Assembly: GCA_019187495.1 (NCBI GenBank)
Contig: JABAQN010000071.1
Location: 1 to 32,810, forward strand
Reading direction: 5' to 3'
Length of the DNA stretch: 32,810 bases
Source: Steroidobacteraceae bacterium
Lineage (GTDB): Bacteria > Pseudomonadota > Gammaproteobacteria > Steroidobacterales > Steroidobacteraceae
How positions within the stretch are numbered: position 1 is the stretch's first letter; each line of letters opens with the position of its first letter. This document shows, one piece after another, positions 19,394-30,024 of this stretch. Under the pieces are notes generated by a model, which did not search any database, was not told where the DNA came from, and was given only the letters and a program-made list of their open reading frames with translations. A program made the position numbers and the translations under genes.

Positions 19394-20146
19394 TTACAGC
19401 CGCCGCAGGCGGCGCACGGCCCATTGCACGGGCGCCGAGAGCGCGTAGGTTGCGAACATCGCGAGCAGCATCGTCGGCGGATCGAGCGCGATCAGCGCGA
19501 GGAAGAGCGGCACGACGATGAAGTAGTAGTAGCGAACCCGTTTGTCGACGTCGATCTGCTTCAGGCTCATGTACGGGAAGCTCGACACCATCAGCGCCCC
19601 GGCGAGCGCCGTGACGGCGAAGGCGAGAATCAGCTCGGTGAGTCCGCCCGGTCCGCGCCAGGTGCTCGAGAACCAGACGAAGGACGCCACGACCGCCGCC
19701 GCCGACGGGCTCGGCAGGCCCTCGAAATAGCGCTTGTCCTGCGCGGCGCGCGTGTTGAAGCGTGCGAGGCGCAGCGCCGCTGCGACGGCGAAGAAGAAGG
19801 TGGCGACCCAGCCGAAGCGACCCCAGGCGCGCCCGTATTCGGCGATGCGCTCGACGCCCCACTGGTACATCACGATCGCCGGCGCGAGGCCGAAGGCCAC
19901 CATGTCGGCGAGGCTGTCGTACTCCTTGCCGAACGCGCTCTCGGTGCGGGTCCAGCGCGCCACGCGACCATCGAGGCCGTCGAACAGCATGGCGGCGAAC
20001 ACGGCGAGGCCCGCACGGTCGAAGTTGCCGTCGATGGCGGCGATGACGGCGTAAAAGCCTGCAAACAGGCAGCCGGTGGTCAGCGCGTTCGGCAGCAGGT
20101 AGACGCCGCGGGCGCGCCGGGCTTGCTCCGCGCTCGGTGTGGACAT
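19394..20146 (-). CDS. pssA: CDP-diacylglycerol-serine O-phosphatidyltransferase
   Basis: Integral membrane enzyme making phosphatidylserine from CDP-diacylglycerol and serine, the route to phosphatidylethanolamine. The protein is 250 residues with about seven or eight hydrophobic helices. The CDP-alcohol phosphotransferase signature is complete: D-x2-DG-x2-AR-x8-G-x3-D-x3-D, seen as DGLDGRVAR ... GKEYDSLAD. It is of the type II (Bacillus-like) PssA class. Three in-frame ATG codons lie close together (20158, 20155, 20146). The last was chosen because a TATGAT sits exactly 7 bases upstream. Divergent from proS, 61 bases away. Followed at 5 bases by udg. Confidence 0.93.
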   Translation of the reverse strand: MSTPSAEQARRARGVYLLPNALTTGCLFAGFYAVIAAIDGNFDRAGLAVFAAMLFDGLDGRVARWTRTESAFGKEYDSLADMVAFGLAPAIVMYQWGVERIAEYGRAWGRFGWVATFFFAVAAALRLARFNTRAAQDKRYFEGLPSPSAAAVVASFVWFSSTWRGPGGLTELILAFAVTALAGALMVSSFPYMSLKQIDVDKRVRYYYFIVVPLFLALIALDPPTMLLAMFATYALSAPVQWAVRRLRRL

Positions 20147-20153
20147 GGCGTGC

Positions 20154-20159
20154 ATCATA
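20154..20159 (-). promoter_or_regulatory. TATGAT -10 element before pssA
   Basis: On the minus strand TATGAT ends 7 bases before the pssA ATG at 20146, with no Shine-Dalgarno between. The opposite strand has a TATAAG at 20158-20163 that could serve proS, so the two -10 candidates overlap. The predicted pssA transcript would be leaderless. Confidence 0.4.
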
Positions 20160-21876
20160 TAAGATGCGCCGCCCGGCCGCCCCAGGCCTGATGGAGCCCC
20201 TGCCCCGATGCGCTGGACCCGATATCCGATCAACACGATGAAGGAAACGCCTGCGGAGGCGGAGATCGCGAGTCACCGGCTGATGCTGCGGGCGGGGCTG
20301 ATCCGGCGCCTCGCGGCGGGAATCTACACGTGGACGACCTTTGGCCTGCTGACGCTGCGCAAGGTCGAGGCGATCATCCGCGAGGAAATGAATCGCGCCG
20401 GCGCCTTCGAAGTGCTGATGCCCGCCGTGCAGCCGGCGGAACTTTGGCAGGAATCGGGACGCTGGGACGAATACGGCCCCGAACTGCTGCGCTTCACCGA
20501 CCGGGGCGACCGGGCGTTCGTGATCGGGCCGACCCACGAGGAAGTGATCACCGATCTCGTGCGGCGCGAACTGCAGAGTTACCGGCAGCTGCCGGTGAAC
20601 TTCTACCAGATCCAGACGAAATTCCGCGACGAGATCCGCCCGCGCTTCGGCGTGATGCGCGGGCGCGAGTTCATCATGAAGGACGCCTATTCGTTCCACA
20701 TCGACGAGGCGTCGCTCGCGCAAGGCTATGAACTGATGCGCGAGGCCTACACGCGGATGTTCACGCGCATGGGCCTCACGTTCCGCTCGGTGCGCGCCGA
20801 TTCGGGCGCGATCGGCGGCAGCACATCGGAGGAATTCCAGGTGCTCGCCGATTCGGGCGAGGATGCGATCGTGTTTTCGGACGGCGACGGCTACGCGGCG
20901 AACCTCGAAATGGCCGAGGCGCTCGCGCCGGCCGCGCCGCGTGGCGCGGCCGGCGCCGCGATGCAGTCGGTCGCGACGCCGAACGTGCGTACGATCACGG
21001 CGATCACGGAGTTCCTGAAGGTACCGGCGACACAGTGCGCGAAAACGCTGCTGGTCGAAGGTGCCGCGGGCGGCGTCGTCGCGCTCGTGCTGCGGGGCGA
21101 CCATGAACTGAACGCGGTGAAGGCGCAGAAGGTGCCCGGTGTCGCGACGCCGCTGCGCATGGCGAGCGCCGAGGCGGTGCTCGCGGCGAGCGGCGCCGAA
21201 CCCGGCTTCGTCGGACCGGTGGGCCTGCGCTGCCCCGTGATCGCGGATCGCAGTGCCGCGACGCTCGCCGATTTCGTCTGCGGCGCGAACGTGCCGGACA
21301 CGCATCTCACCGGGGTCAACTGGGGCCGCGACCTGCCAGAGCCCGCGGTGGCGGACCTGCGCAACATCGTCGCCGGCGATCCGAGCCCGTCGGGCAAGGG
21401 CACGCTGTCGATCGCGCGCGGCATCGAGGTCGGGCATATTTTCCAGCTGGGCCGCAAGTACAGCGACGCGATGGGCTGCACGGTGCTCGACGAGGAAAGC
21501 CGCAGCACAACGCTCTGCATGGGCTGCTATGGCATAGGTGTGACACGCGTCGTGGCGGCGGCCATTGAACAGAATCACGATGAGCGTGGCATCATCTGGC
21601 CCGAGCCGATCGCACCGTTCCAGGTGGTGCTGGTGCCGATCAACATCGCAAAATCGCAACGAGTCCGTGAAACCGCCGACCGCCTTTACGATGAATTCAC
21701 GCGCGCGGGGCTCGAAGTCCTGCTCGACGATCGCGACGCGCGCCCCGGCGCGAAGTTCGCGGACGCCGAGCTGCTCGGCATTCCGCACCGGATCGTCGTC
21801 GGCGAGCGCGGCCTCGAAGCCGGCAAGCTCGAGTACCGCCACCGGCGCGCCACGGCAAGTGAAGACTTCCCCCTCG

Positions 21877-23423
<1,547 letters not shown>

Positions 23424-23436
23424 CGGCTGCGCACAA

Positions 23437-23546
23437 CGGATCGTCTGCAAAGGGTTTTTCGGGATCGTGAAAAACAGGGATGTTTTTCACGAAGCCCCCA
23501 TGGACGGGTTCACGGCGGTCCCGAAAAACCCTTTGCAGACGATCCG
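23437..23546. repeat. Nested inverted repeat between wrbA and hda
   Basis: A perfect 28-base inverted repeat (23437-23464 and 23519-23546) encloses a 54-base centre. The centre holds a second perfect hairpin with 10-base arms cgtgaaaaac/gtttttcacg (23466-23475 and 23482-23491) and a 6-base loop, then a CCATGG-centred GC-rich part. No protein is coded here. It lies between the stop codons of two convergent genes, so it may end transcription from both sides, although there is no clean T-tract at the foot of the outer stem. The form also fits a REP-like or short non-autonomous mobile repeat. No second copy was noticed in this window. Confidence 0.9.
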
Positions 23547-23560
23547 CCGCGAGCAGCCTC

Positions 23561-24247
23561 TTACGGCCCCAGCACCTCGCGCACGAATGGCACCGTCAAC
23601 CGCCTCTGCGCCGCCAGCGCCGCATCATCGAGCGTGTCGAGGAGCCGGTACAGCGTCTGCAGGTCGCGCGGAAAGCGGCGCTGCAGGAACTTCACGGTCT
23701 CATCCGGCAGGTCGACGCCGCGCAACTGCGCACGCACGCGCAGCGCCTCGAGCCGCCCCGCTTCGTCGAGCGGCTGCACGGCAAAGATGGCGGCCGCTCC
23801 GAAACGCGACGCGATGTCGCGCAGCGACCAGCCGAGCGCGCCGGGCGGCGCATCCGCCGCGACGATGAGACGCGCACCGCGCTCCTCGATATCGCGATAG
23901 ACGCGAAACAGCGCCTCGTCCCACGGCCGGCGCCCCGCCACCTCCTGCACGTCATCGAGACACAGGCAGTCGAGCTCACGCCAGCCGTCGAGGACCGCCG
24001 CGTCGCCTTGCATGAAGTCCGCCAGCGGCACGTAGCCCGCGCGGGAACTCCCCGTGGCCCGTGCGCACGCCGCCTGCAGCAGGTGGGTCTTGCCCGCGCC
24101 CGCGGGGCCATGCAGCCACACGCAACCCGGCCGCTCGCCGTCGGCCAGCGCCGTGACGCATCGCACGGCCTCGGCATTGTCGCCGGCGACGAAACTCGCG
24201 AGGCTCGCGCGGTCGCGCAGGCGCACCCCGAGCGGCAACTGGCGCAT
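23561..24247 (-). CDS. hda: DnaA regulatory inactivator Hda
   Basis: AAA+ protein related to DnaA that, bound to the sliding clamp, promotes hydrolysis of DnaA-ATP and so prevents over-initiation. The protein is 228 residues. The N-terminus MRQLPLGV carries a clamp-binding motif of the QLxL type. Walker A is GPAGAGKTH, Walker B is CLCLDDVQ, and the lid helix has RDLQTLYRLLDTLD. No DNA-binding domain IV is present, which separates it from DnaA. The ATG at 24247 follows the previous stop by one base; the longer frame upstream only reads through that gene. Confidence 0.95.
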   Translation of the reverse strand: MRQLPLGVRLRDRASLASFVAGDNAEAVRCVTALADGERPGCVWLHGPAGAGKTHLLQAACARATGSSRAGYVPLADFMQGDAAVLDGWRELDCLCLDDVQEVAGRRPWDEALFRVYRDIEERGARLIVAADAPPGALGWSLRDIASRFGAAAIFAVQPLDEAGRLEALRVRAQLRGVDLPDETVKFLQRRFPRDLQTLYRLLDTLDDAALAAQRRLTVPFVREVLGP

Positions 24248-24248
24248 G

Positions 24249-24803
24249 TCAGGCCCGCGGCGCGGCCGCGAGTTGCCAGGCACGCCGCACGAAACGCCCG
24301 ACATAGTCCCAGCCCGAAACGAGGGTCGTCACGAGCGTCGCGAGCGACAGCGCGAGAATGACTTCCCACGGCGGCACGCCGCTCGCGGCACGCAGCATCG
24401 CGAGCACGAGCACGATGATCTGCAGCAGCGTGTTCACCTTGCTGACGGGGGTCGGGCGCCCGTGCAGCGGGCCGAACCAGACCCGGTAGATGCTCGCGCC
24501 AAGCCCGATCATCACGTCGCGCGCCACGGCCACCGCGGTGAGCCACACGGGCACGAGCCCGATCCAGGTCGCGTACACGAACACGAACACGAGCAGGATC
24601 TTGTCGGCGAGCGGATCGAGGAAGCGCCCGAGCTTCGAGGTCCAGCCGAAGCGCTTCGCGAGCCAGCCGTCGAGCCCGTCGCTCACCGCCGCGACCGTGA
24701 AGAGCGCGAGCGCGAGATCCGCGCGATCGCGCGCGAGCATCAGGATGATCGGCCAGGTGAGCGCGATGCGGCCGAGGCAGATCAGGTTCGGCAGATGCCG
24801 CAT
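24249..24803 (-). CDS. CDP-alcohol phosphatidyltransferase (PgsA-like)
   Basis: Membrane enzyme of the family that includes phosphatidylglycerophosphate synthase; 184 residues with about five or six hydrophobic helices. The signature is D-x2-DG-x2-AK-x8-G-x3-D-x3-D (DGLDGWLAK ... GRFLDPLADK). A lysine replaces the usual arginine after the alanine, with an arginine following it. All aspartates are kept. PgsA is the likely function, but another CDP-alcohol transferase cannot be excluded. The start ATG 24803 gives the usual short N-terminus (MRHLPNLICLGRI); it is 13 bases after the DUF2066 gene and 1 base before hda. Confidence 0.85.
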   Translation of the reverse strand: MRHLPNLICLGRIALTWPIILMLARDRADLALALFTVAAVSDGLDGWLAKRFGWTSKLGRFLDPLADKILLVFVFVYATWIGLVPVWLTAVAVARDVMIGLGASIYRVWFGPLHGRPTPVSKVNTLLQIIVLVLAMLRAASGVPPWEVILALSLATLVTTLVSGWDYVGRFVRRAWQLAAAPRA

Positions 24804-24816
24804 GGCCGCGCTGCGC

Positions 24817-25761
24817 TCAGGGCAACCAGGCGAGCGACAGCATGCCGGGCAGCCCGCCGGCGGCCGGCACGAGCCGCGCATCGCCCGCGAGCGATGCCGC
24901 GAGCGAATCGGCCGAGCCGCGTAGCGTCACGCGAAAACGGGCCGTGTCGCCGACCGCTTCCTCGAGCGCGACCCGCTGCACCGCGTTCGCGCGCGACAGC
25001 GCCTGCGTCACCCCGGCATAGGCCGCGAGGTCGCGCACGCCCGTCACCATCACGATGACGTCGGTCTCGTTCGACATCGCGGGCGAGGCAGTCGTGCGCA
25101 CGAACGCATCGACGGCGCCGTGGATGGCCTCCGCCGGCGTGCCCGCCCAGCTCTCGGCGACGATCGGCGCGGACAGGGTCCATTGCCAGATCGAGGACGC
25201 GCCGCCGTCGCCACGTCCCACGAGCACGGCATCGGCTCCGAGGCGCTGCGCGGCCGGCAGCAGGAGTTCACGCGTCGCGAGGCCGCCGGGCGCGAGATCG
25301 AGCGCGGCCGCCGGCACCACCGATACCGGCAACCCGCGCAAGGTCGCCGCGGCTTCCACCGCGCTGCGCGCGGCATCGAGCACGGCGCCGTCCGGCACGC
25401 CTTCGAATACGACGAGCGTGAACGGGCGCTCCGCGGGCCACGGCACGCGACCGGCCGCCACGATCGCACGCTCGATGGCGTTGCCATCGAGCACGACATC
25501 GGTGCCCCCCTGCGCTCCCGGCCGGCTCGCGCGCACATAACGCTGCGCATCGGCGACCAGGGTCGCGAACGCCGGATCGGTCGCGGCGTCGCGTTGCCCC
25601 GTCGAGCGCACGAGGGCCTGGCGCATCGCCGCCGGCGCGACCTGTGCGGCCGGCGTATCGCGCACGGTGACGTCGTACACCCGCACGGCTCGCGCCGCAC
25701 CGGCCGCGGCCGGCGCGAGGCAGAGCGCGAGGATCGAGGCGCAACGGAACGCGGCATGCAT
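24817..25761 (-). CDS. DUF2066 domain exported protein
   Basis: Protein of unknown function, 314 residues. A signal peptide is visible (hydrophobic core about residues 7-18, alanine-rich cut region near residue 22). The mature part starts with [10 protein letters not shown] and runs in the alternating strand/helix pattern of DUF2066 proteins, which sit next to hda and purM in Pseudomonas and relatives. No catalytic motif is recognised. The ATG at 25761 has no Shine-Dalgarno; a perfect TATAAT lies 7 bases upstream. The frame remains open upstream only as an antisense shadow of purM. Confidence 0.85.
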   Translation of the reverse strand: MHAAFRCASILALCLAPAAAGAARAVRVYDVTVRDTPAAQVAPAAMRQALVRSTGQRDAATDPAFATLVADAQRYVRASRPGAQGGTDVVLDGNAIERAIVAAGRVPWPAERPFTLVVFEGVPDGAVLDAARSAVEAAATLRGLPVSVVPAAALDLAPGGLATRELLLPAAQRLGADAVLVGRGDGGASSIWQWTLSAPIVAESWAGTPAEAIHGAVDAFVRTTASPAMSNETDVIVMVTGVRDLAAYAGVTQALSRANAVQRVALEEAVGDTARFRVTLRGSADSLAASLAGDARLVPAAGGLPGMLSLAWLP

Positions 25762-25765
25762 GTCG

Positions 25766-25776
25766 GCTATTATAGC
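25766..25776. promoter_or_regulatory. Shared bidirectional -10 element, DUF2066/purM
   Basis: The 11-base palindrome GCTATTATAGC gives TATTAT on the plus strand (25768-25773, 6 bases before the purM ATG) and TATAAT on the minus strand (25769-25774, 7 bases before the DUF2066 ATG). The two start codons are only 18 bases apart, leaving no room for separate leaders. Both messages should be leaderless if this element is used. Confidence 0.5.
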
Positions 25777-25779
25777 GGC

Positions 25780-26817
25780 ATGCCCTCGCCTCCCTCTCCG
25801 GTCACCTATCGGGATGCCGGCGTCGACATCGACGCCGGCGACGAACTCGTCGAACGCATCAAGCCGATCGTACGGCGCACGCAGCGCCCGGAAGTACTCG
25901 GCGGGATCGGTGGATTCGGCGCACTCGTCGAAGTGCCGCTCGACCGCTACGTGCGCCCGGTGCTCGTCTCGGGTACCGACGGCGTCGGCACGAAGCTGCG
26001 CCTCGCGATCGAAACCGCGCGGCACGACACGATCGGCATCGATCTCGTCGCGATGTGCGCCAACGACGTCGTGGTGCAGGGCGCGGAGCCGCTCTTCTTC
26101 CTCGACTACTACGCGACCGGCAAGCTGCGCGTCGAAGTGGCGGCCGCGGTCATCCGCGGAATCGCGGAGGGTTGCGCGCAGGCGGGCGCGGCCCTCGTCG
26201 GCGGCGAGACCGCGGAAATGCCCGGCATGTACGCCGGCGACGACTACGACCTCGCCGGCTTTTGCGTCGGCATCGTCGAGAAGGATTCGATCATCGACGG
26301 CAGCCGCGTCGCATCCGGCGACACGGTGATCGGGCTCGCATCGTCGGGCGCGCATTCGAACGGCTATTCGCTGATCCGCAAGCTGGTCGGCATGGCAGGG
26401 GCGACCCCGGAAACGCAGCTCGACGGCCGGCCGCTCTTCGATCGCCTGCTCGCGCCGACCCGGATCTATGTCGAGTCGCTGCTCGCGCTCGCGCGCCGCC
26501 TGCCGGTGCACGGGCTCGCGCACATCACCGGCGGCGGCCTCACCGACAACATTCCGCGTGCGCTGCCGGAGGGCCTCGAAGTGCGGCTGTCGCGCCGCGC
26601 GTGGCATCGCGACCCGCTGTTCGACTGGCTGCAGCGCACCGGCAACCTGCCGGACGCCGAGATGCACCGCACGTTCAATTGCGGCATCGGCATGGTCGTG
26701 ATCGTCGCGGCGGGCGACGCGCAGGCGGCGCTCGCGCTGCTGCGCTCGCAGGGCGAAACCGCGAGCGTCATCGGCGAGGTCCGGCGCGGCGGCTCCGGGG
26801 TCGTGATCGAAGCATGA
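25780..26817 (+). CDS. purM: Phosphoribosylformylglycinamidine cyclo-ligase (AIR synthetase)
   Basis: Fifth step of purine synthesis: ATP-dependent closure of FGAM to aminoimidazole ribonucleotide. The protein is 345 residues, normal length. Family motifs visible are [38 protein letters not shown] (short pieces), [11 protein letters not shown], and the C-terminal [13 protein letters not shown] and FNCGIGMV. The ATG at 25780 was chosen; another ATG at 25756 would add 8 residues but lies on the other side of the shared promoter element. The stop overlaps purN as ATGA. Confidence 0.98.
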   Translation: MPSPPSPVTYRDAGVDIDAGDELVERIKPIVRRTQRPEVLGGIGGFGALVEVPLDRYVRPVLVSGTDGVGTKLRLAIETARHDTIGIDLVAMCANDVVVQGAEPLFFLDYYATGKLRVEVAAAVIRGIAEGCAQAGAALVGGETAEMPGMYAGDDYDLAGFCVGIVEKDSIIDGSRVASGDTVIGLASSGAHSNGYSLIRKLVGMAGATPETQLDGRPLFDRLLAPTRIYVESLLALARRLPVHGLAHITGGGLTDNIPRALPEGLEVRLSRRAWHRDPLFDWLQRTGNLPDAEMHRTFNCGIGMVVIVAAGDAQAALALLRSQGETASVIGEVRRGGSGVVIEA

Positions 26818-27482
26818 GCGCAGCACCGCTGTCGCTCGCCATCCTGATTTCGGGCCGCGGCAGCAACATGGCGGCGATCGCGCGCAGCTGCGCCGCGCAC
26901 GAGATCCGGGCCACCGTCGCCTGCGTCGCGTCCGACCGCGTCGGCGCCCCGGGTCTCGATACGGCGCGTGCGCTCGGCATCGAGGCGTTCACGCTCACTC
27001 CCGCCGGATTCGAGGCGCGCGCGGCCTGGGAGCAGGCGCTCGCGGAACGGATCGACGCCGCTCGACCCTCGCTCGTGATCCTCGCCGGCTTCATGCGCAT
27101 CCTCGGCAGCGGCTTCGTCGCGCACTATCGCGGCCGGATGCTGAACATCCACCCCTCGCTGCTGCCCAGGTACAAGGGCCTGCACACCCATCGACGGGTG
27201 CTCGAGGCGGGCGACGCGATGCACGGCTGCTCGGTCCATTACGTCACCGATGAGCTCGACGGCGGGCCGGTCGTCGCACAGGGGCGGATCCGGGTGCGCG
27301 AGGATGATGACGAGGAACGCCTTTCAGCGCGCGTTCAGGCCGTGGAACACATCCTGTACCCGCGCACCATCGGCTGGATCGCATCCGGGCGGCTCGCATG
27401 GCGGACCGATCGGCCGTTGTTCGACGGGCAACCGCTCGCGGCGCCGGTGCTGGAGGATTTCAATGGCCCCGAGAAGCGTTAG
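26814..27482 (+). CDS. purN: Phosphoribosylglycinamide formyltransferase
   Basis: Transfers a formyl group from 10-formyl-tetrahydrofolate to GAR in purine synthesis. The protein is 222 residues. Seen: [10 protein letters not shown] phosphate loop near the N-terminus, LAGFMRIL, the catalytic region [18 protein letters not shown] with the conserved N and H, and the late DELDGGPVV with the catalytic aspartate. The start overlaps purM by 4 bases and the end overlaps the DUF3108 gene by 20 bases, so the three genes form one operon. Confidence 0.98.
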   Translation: MSAAPLSLAILISGRGSNMAAIARSCAAHEIRATVACVASDRVGAPGLDTARALGIEAFTLTPAGFEARAAWEQALAERIDAARPSLVILAGFMRILGSGFVAHYRGRMLNIHPSLLPRYKGLHTHRRVLEAGDAMHGCSVHYVTDELDGGPVVAQGRIRVREDDDEERLSARVQAVEHILYPRTIGWIASGRLAWRTDRPLFDGQPLAAPVLEDFNGPEKR

Positions 27483-28194
27483 CGCCTGCAGCCTTGCGAT
27501 GGTCCTGGCCGCCTTGTGCATGCTGCCCGCCGCGCACGCCGCCGACTGGACGCCCACCCCGTTCCACGCGACCTACGCCGTCCAGTGGAAGAGCCTGAAT
27601 GCCGGCACCTCGGTGCTCGACCTGCGGCGCACCGGCGCTGACACCTGGACCTACGACTCGCGCAACAATGCGCGCGGCATCTTCCGGCTCGCGATTCCGG
27701 ACACCGTCAGGCAGACCTCGAACCTGCGCATCGTGGACGGGCGCGTGCAGCCGCTGCACTTCCGTGGCGACGACGGCAGCAACGACACCACGCGCGATGT
27801 CACGCTCGACTTCGACTGGCCGCGCGGGCGGATCACGGGCGTCGCCGAGGACAAGCGGGTGGACATCGCGGCGCCAGCCGACGTACAGGACCCGATGTCG
27901 GTGCAACTCGTGCAGATGCAGGCCGCTGCGCACGGGCCGGTACCCGTACTCATGCACACGATCGACAAGGACGAGGTCAAGGCGTACGAGTTCACGCGCG
28001 CGGGCGCCGAGCGGTTGAAGACCGCGATCGGCGAGTTCGATACGGAGATATTCGAAAGCCGCCGGCCCGGCTCGAGCCGCGTGATCCGCCTGTGGATGGC
28101 CCCGGCACTCGACTACCTGCCGGTGCGCGCCGAGCGGCGCAAGGGCGACAAGCTCGAATTCGCGATGGCGATCCGCGAACTACGCCGCGGCTGA
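27463..28194 (+). CDS. DUF3108 domain exported protein
   Basis: Protein of unknown function, 243 residues. A signal peptide is visible ([10 protein letters not shown], hydrophobic core to about residue 22, cut after AHA near 26). The mature part starts with FHATYAVQWKSLNAGTS and continues as a mainly beta chain ending in YLPVRAERRKGDKLEF, which fits DUF3108. It follows purN in other gammaproteobacteria as well. The ATG overlaps the end of purN. It is convergent with dcd; both stop codons lie in the arms of one hairpin. Confidence 0.85.
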   Translation: MAPRSVSACSLAMVLAALCMLPAAHAADWTPTPFHATYAVQWKSLNAGTSVLDLRRTGADTWTYDSRNNARGIFRLAIPDTVRQTSNLRIVDGRVQPLHFRGDDGSNDTTRDVTLDFDWPRGRITGVAEDKRVDIAAPADVQDPMSVQLVQMQAAAHGPVPVLMHTIDKDEVKAYEFTRAGAERLKTAIGEFDTEIFESRRPGSSRVIRLWMAPALDYLPVRAERRKGDKLEFAMAIRELRRG

Positions 28195-28226
28195 CGGCGC
28201 ACCGCGCCGCGCTGCGCGCCCGTCAG
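28191..28226. terminator. Possible two-way terminator hairpin between DUF3108 gene and dcd
   Basis: A 7-base inverted repeat, CTGACGG (28191-28197) and CCGTCAG (28220-28226), extends to further CGC/GCG pairing with one bulge. Each arm contains the stop codon of one of the two convergent genes. No T-run follows on either side, so termination is only a suggestion. Confidence 0.35.
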
Positions 28227-30022
28227 GTCTTCGGCAGGGTCACCCCGCGCTGACCCTGGTACTTGCCGCCGCGGTCCCGATAGGAGGTCTCGCACATCTC
28301 GTCCGATTCGAAGAACAGCATCTGCGCGACACCCTCGTTCGCGTAGATCTTCGCGGGCAGCGGCGTCGTGTTCGAGAACTCGAGCGTCACGTGCCCCTCC
28401 CATTCCGGCTCGAGCGGCGTTACGTTGACTATGATGCCGCATCTTGCATACGTCGAATTATGGACGTACATGTCATTCGCCATGAAGGAACGAGTGCCTG
28501 GAACGGAGATATCGAACACTTCTTCTTCTCCGGCCGGCGTGATCGACTGCACGACGTCCCAGACCGGCCCGTCGACCAGTGCGTGAAGGTCATCCGCACC
28601 GGCGCCCACTGCGACCGCACGTGCCGCCCTGAGGGGAACGGACTGATTGCGTTGTGCGTGCACGCCGAGGCGATTTGCGCTCGTGCCCGCGCCGCGTGCG
28701 GTAGCGAGCAGCAGCGGCCAGGCCTCACGCGGCAGCGTGTCGAAATTGCTGCGCAACCGTTCGCCCGACGCCCGCAGCGGCGGCGCGATTTCGCGCTCGA
28801 GCCGCTGCTGTTTGATCGAGCCGGCCACGAAACCGATCCGATCTGCGAATCGCAGGATCTGCTCGCGATCCGTGATCTGCAGCGAATGCGCCTGTGTCCC
28901 GATGGCGGTGGTCTTTTCCCGCATGAGCGAGAAGACGCCGAATCGCAGCAACAAGTGACGTACGTCTTCTATGAGTCGGCGCGACTTGGAATAGTACTCG
29001 AGGAAATAGCTCTCACCCGCGCGGTACAGGCCGCCGTCACCCGCGAAGAGCGCCTGCAGGAAACTCCGGGTCGATGCCTCATCCGAAGTGAAGACCACGC
29101 CCGGCACGAACTTGTCGCCGCCTTTGACGCACAGGCCCATCGAGTGCAGCCACGCAGACGCACGATTCTTCTCGGGCGTGCCACCGCGCCCGGAGTGATT
29201 CACGATGCGGTAGCCGAGATGCCCGTTCCGTGTCACTTCGCCGAATCCGCTCGCCGCGACCGACTGGCGCAGGAGCGCGACCAGCGACGGGTCCTCGCTG
29301 GTGAATACCGGACTGTGACCGGGCGTGTGGCACTGGCCTTCCGAAATCATCAGGCCGAGCAATGCGCATTCCCATTCCGGCAGCGGGTTTCGTCCGAATA
29401 CCGGCACCTGCCGCGCCACCGCGATCCGGTCTCCGGCTTTCAGATCCGCGAGGCAGGTCCAACCCTGCAGCTGCCTGAATGGATGATTGGCCGTGGCGCG
29501 TATCCTGAGGCCCGCACGCGTGCGCAGTTCGAATACCGGCTTGCGGCCCTGCGGCAACAGCTCACTGACGCGTACCGGTCCAGTCGACCAGCCGTCGAGT
29601 CCGAGCGTTTGTCGCCCCCATCGCATCTCCGTAATGGGTAACCATGCGCCAGTCTCGGCGTCCACGACGCGCGTATCGCCGGTGACGCACTTGCCCAGGC
29701 AGATCACCAGCGTGCTGCGCGGGATGCGGAAATATTCCACCGTGCGCGCGAGCGCGAAGGAATTCGGCGGGATGATGCACACCTCGCCCTTCATGTCGAC
29801 GAAACTCTTCTCGTCGAAGGACTTCGGATCGACGATCGTCGAGTTGATGTTGGTGAACACCTTGAACTCGTCCGAGCAGCGCACGTCGTAGCCGTAGCTC
29901 GACGTGCCGTAGGAAACGATCCTGCGCCCGTCCACGGCGCGCACCTGCCCCGGCTCGAACGGCTCGATCATGCCGTGCCCCTGCGCCATGCGCCGGATCC
30001 ACCGGTCGGCCTTGATGCTCAT
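28223..30022 (-). CDS. dcd: dCTP deaminase with in-frame intein
   Basis: Deaminates dCTP to dUTP, feeding dTTP synthesis. The whole frame is 599 residues: an N-terminal extein of 111, an intein of 411 and a C-terminal extein of 77. The joined exteins make 188 residues, the exact size of the Pseudomonas-type Dcd, with no residue lost: N-part ends VICLGK, C-part begins [10 protein letters not shown]. Conserved Dcd parts are [44 protein letters not shown] and VTLEFSN with the catalytic glutamate. The ATG has a good GAGGAG site 8 bases upstream and follows mrp by 2 bases. Without splicing the active site would be split. Confidence 0.95.
   Translation of the reverse strand: MSIKADRWIRRMAQGHGMIEPFEPGQVRAVDGRRIVSYGTSSYGYDVRCSDEFKVFTNINSTIVDPKSFDEKSFVDMKGEVCIIPPNSFALARTVEYFRIPRSTLVICLGKCVTGDTRVVDAETGAWLPITEMRWGRQTLGLDGWSTGPVRVSELLPQGRKPVFELRTRAGLRIRATANHPFRQLQGWTCLADLKAGDRIAVARQVPVFGRNPLPEWECALLGLMISEGQCHTPGHSPVFTSEDPSLVALLRQSVAASGFGEVTRNGHLGYRIVNHSGRGGTPEKNRASAWLHSMGLCVKGGDKFVPGVVFTSDEASTRSFLQALFAGDGGLYRAGESYFLEYYSKSRRLIEDVRHLLLRFGVFSLMREKTTAIGTQAHSLQITDREQILRFADRIGFVAGSIKQQRLEREIAPPLRASGERLRSNFDTLPREAWPLLLATARGAGTSANRLGVHAQRNQSVPLRAARAVAVGAGADDLHALVDGPVWDVVQSITPAGEEEVFDISVPGTRSFMANDMYVHNSTYARCGIIVNVTPLEPEWEGHVTLEFSNTTPLPAKIYANEGVAQMLFFESDEMCETSYRDRGGKYQGQRGVTLPKT
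28457..29689 (-). mobile_element. Intein with LAGLIDADG homing endonuclease, in dcd
   Basis: 411-residue intein inside dCTP deaminase. Splicing block A starts with Cys1 ([10 protein letters not shown]). Block B has T66 and H69 (RATANHPF). Two LAGLIDADG motifs are at about 110-118 (LLGLMISEG) and 211-219 (LQALFAGDG), each keeping an acidic residue, so the endonuclease may be active. Block F is at about 390-405 ([15 protein letters not shown]). Block G ends YVHN with H410 and N411, and the +1 residue is Ser. Boundary codons were checked on the sequence: TGC at 29687-29689 and AAT at 28457-28459 (minus strand). All residues needed for class 1 splicing are present. Confidence 0.95.
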
Positions 30023-30024
30023 GC

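Noticed and set aside
28391-29641. A 416-codon open frame on the plus strand opposite the intein
   Set aside because: No recognisable domain; it is the reverse of a well-defined intein and starts and ends near it only by chance.
28223-30022. dcd as a pseudogene broken into two pieces
   Set aside because: The insert keeps frame, both extein halves are intact, and the insert has all intein splicing residues.
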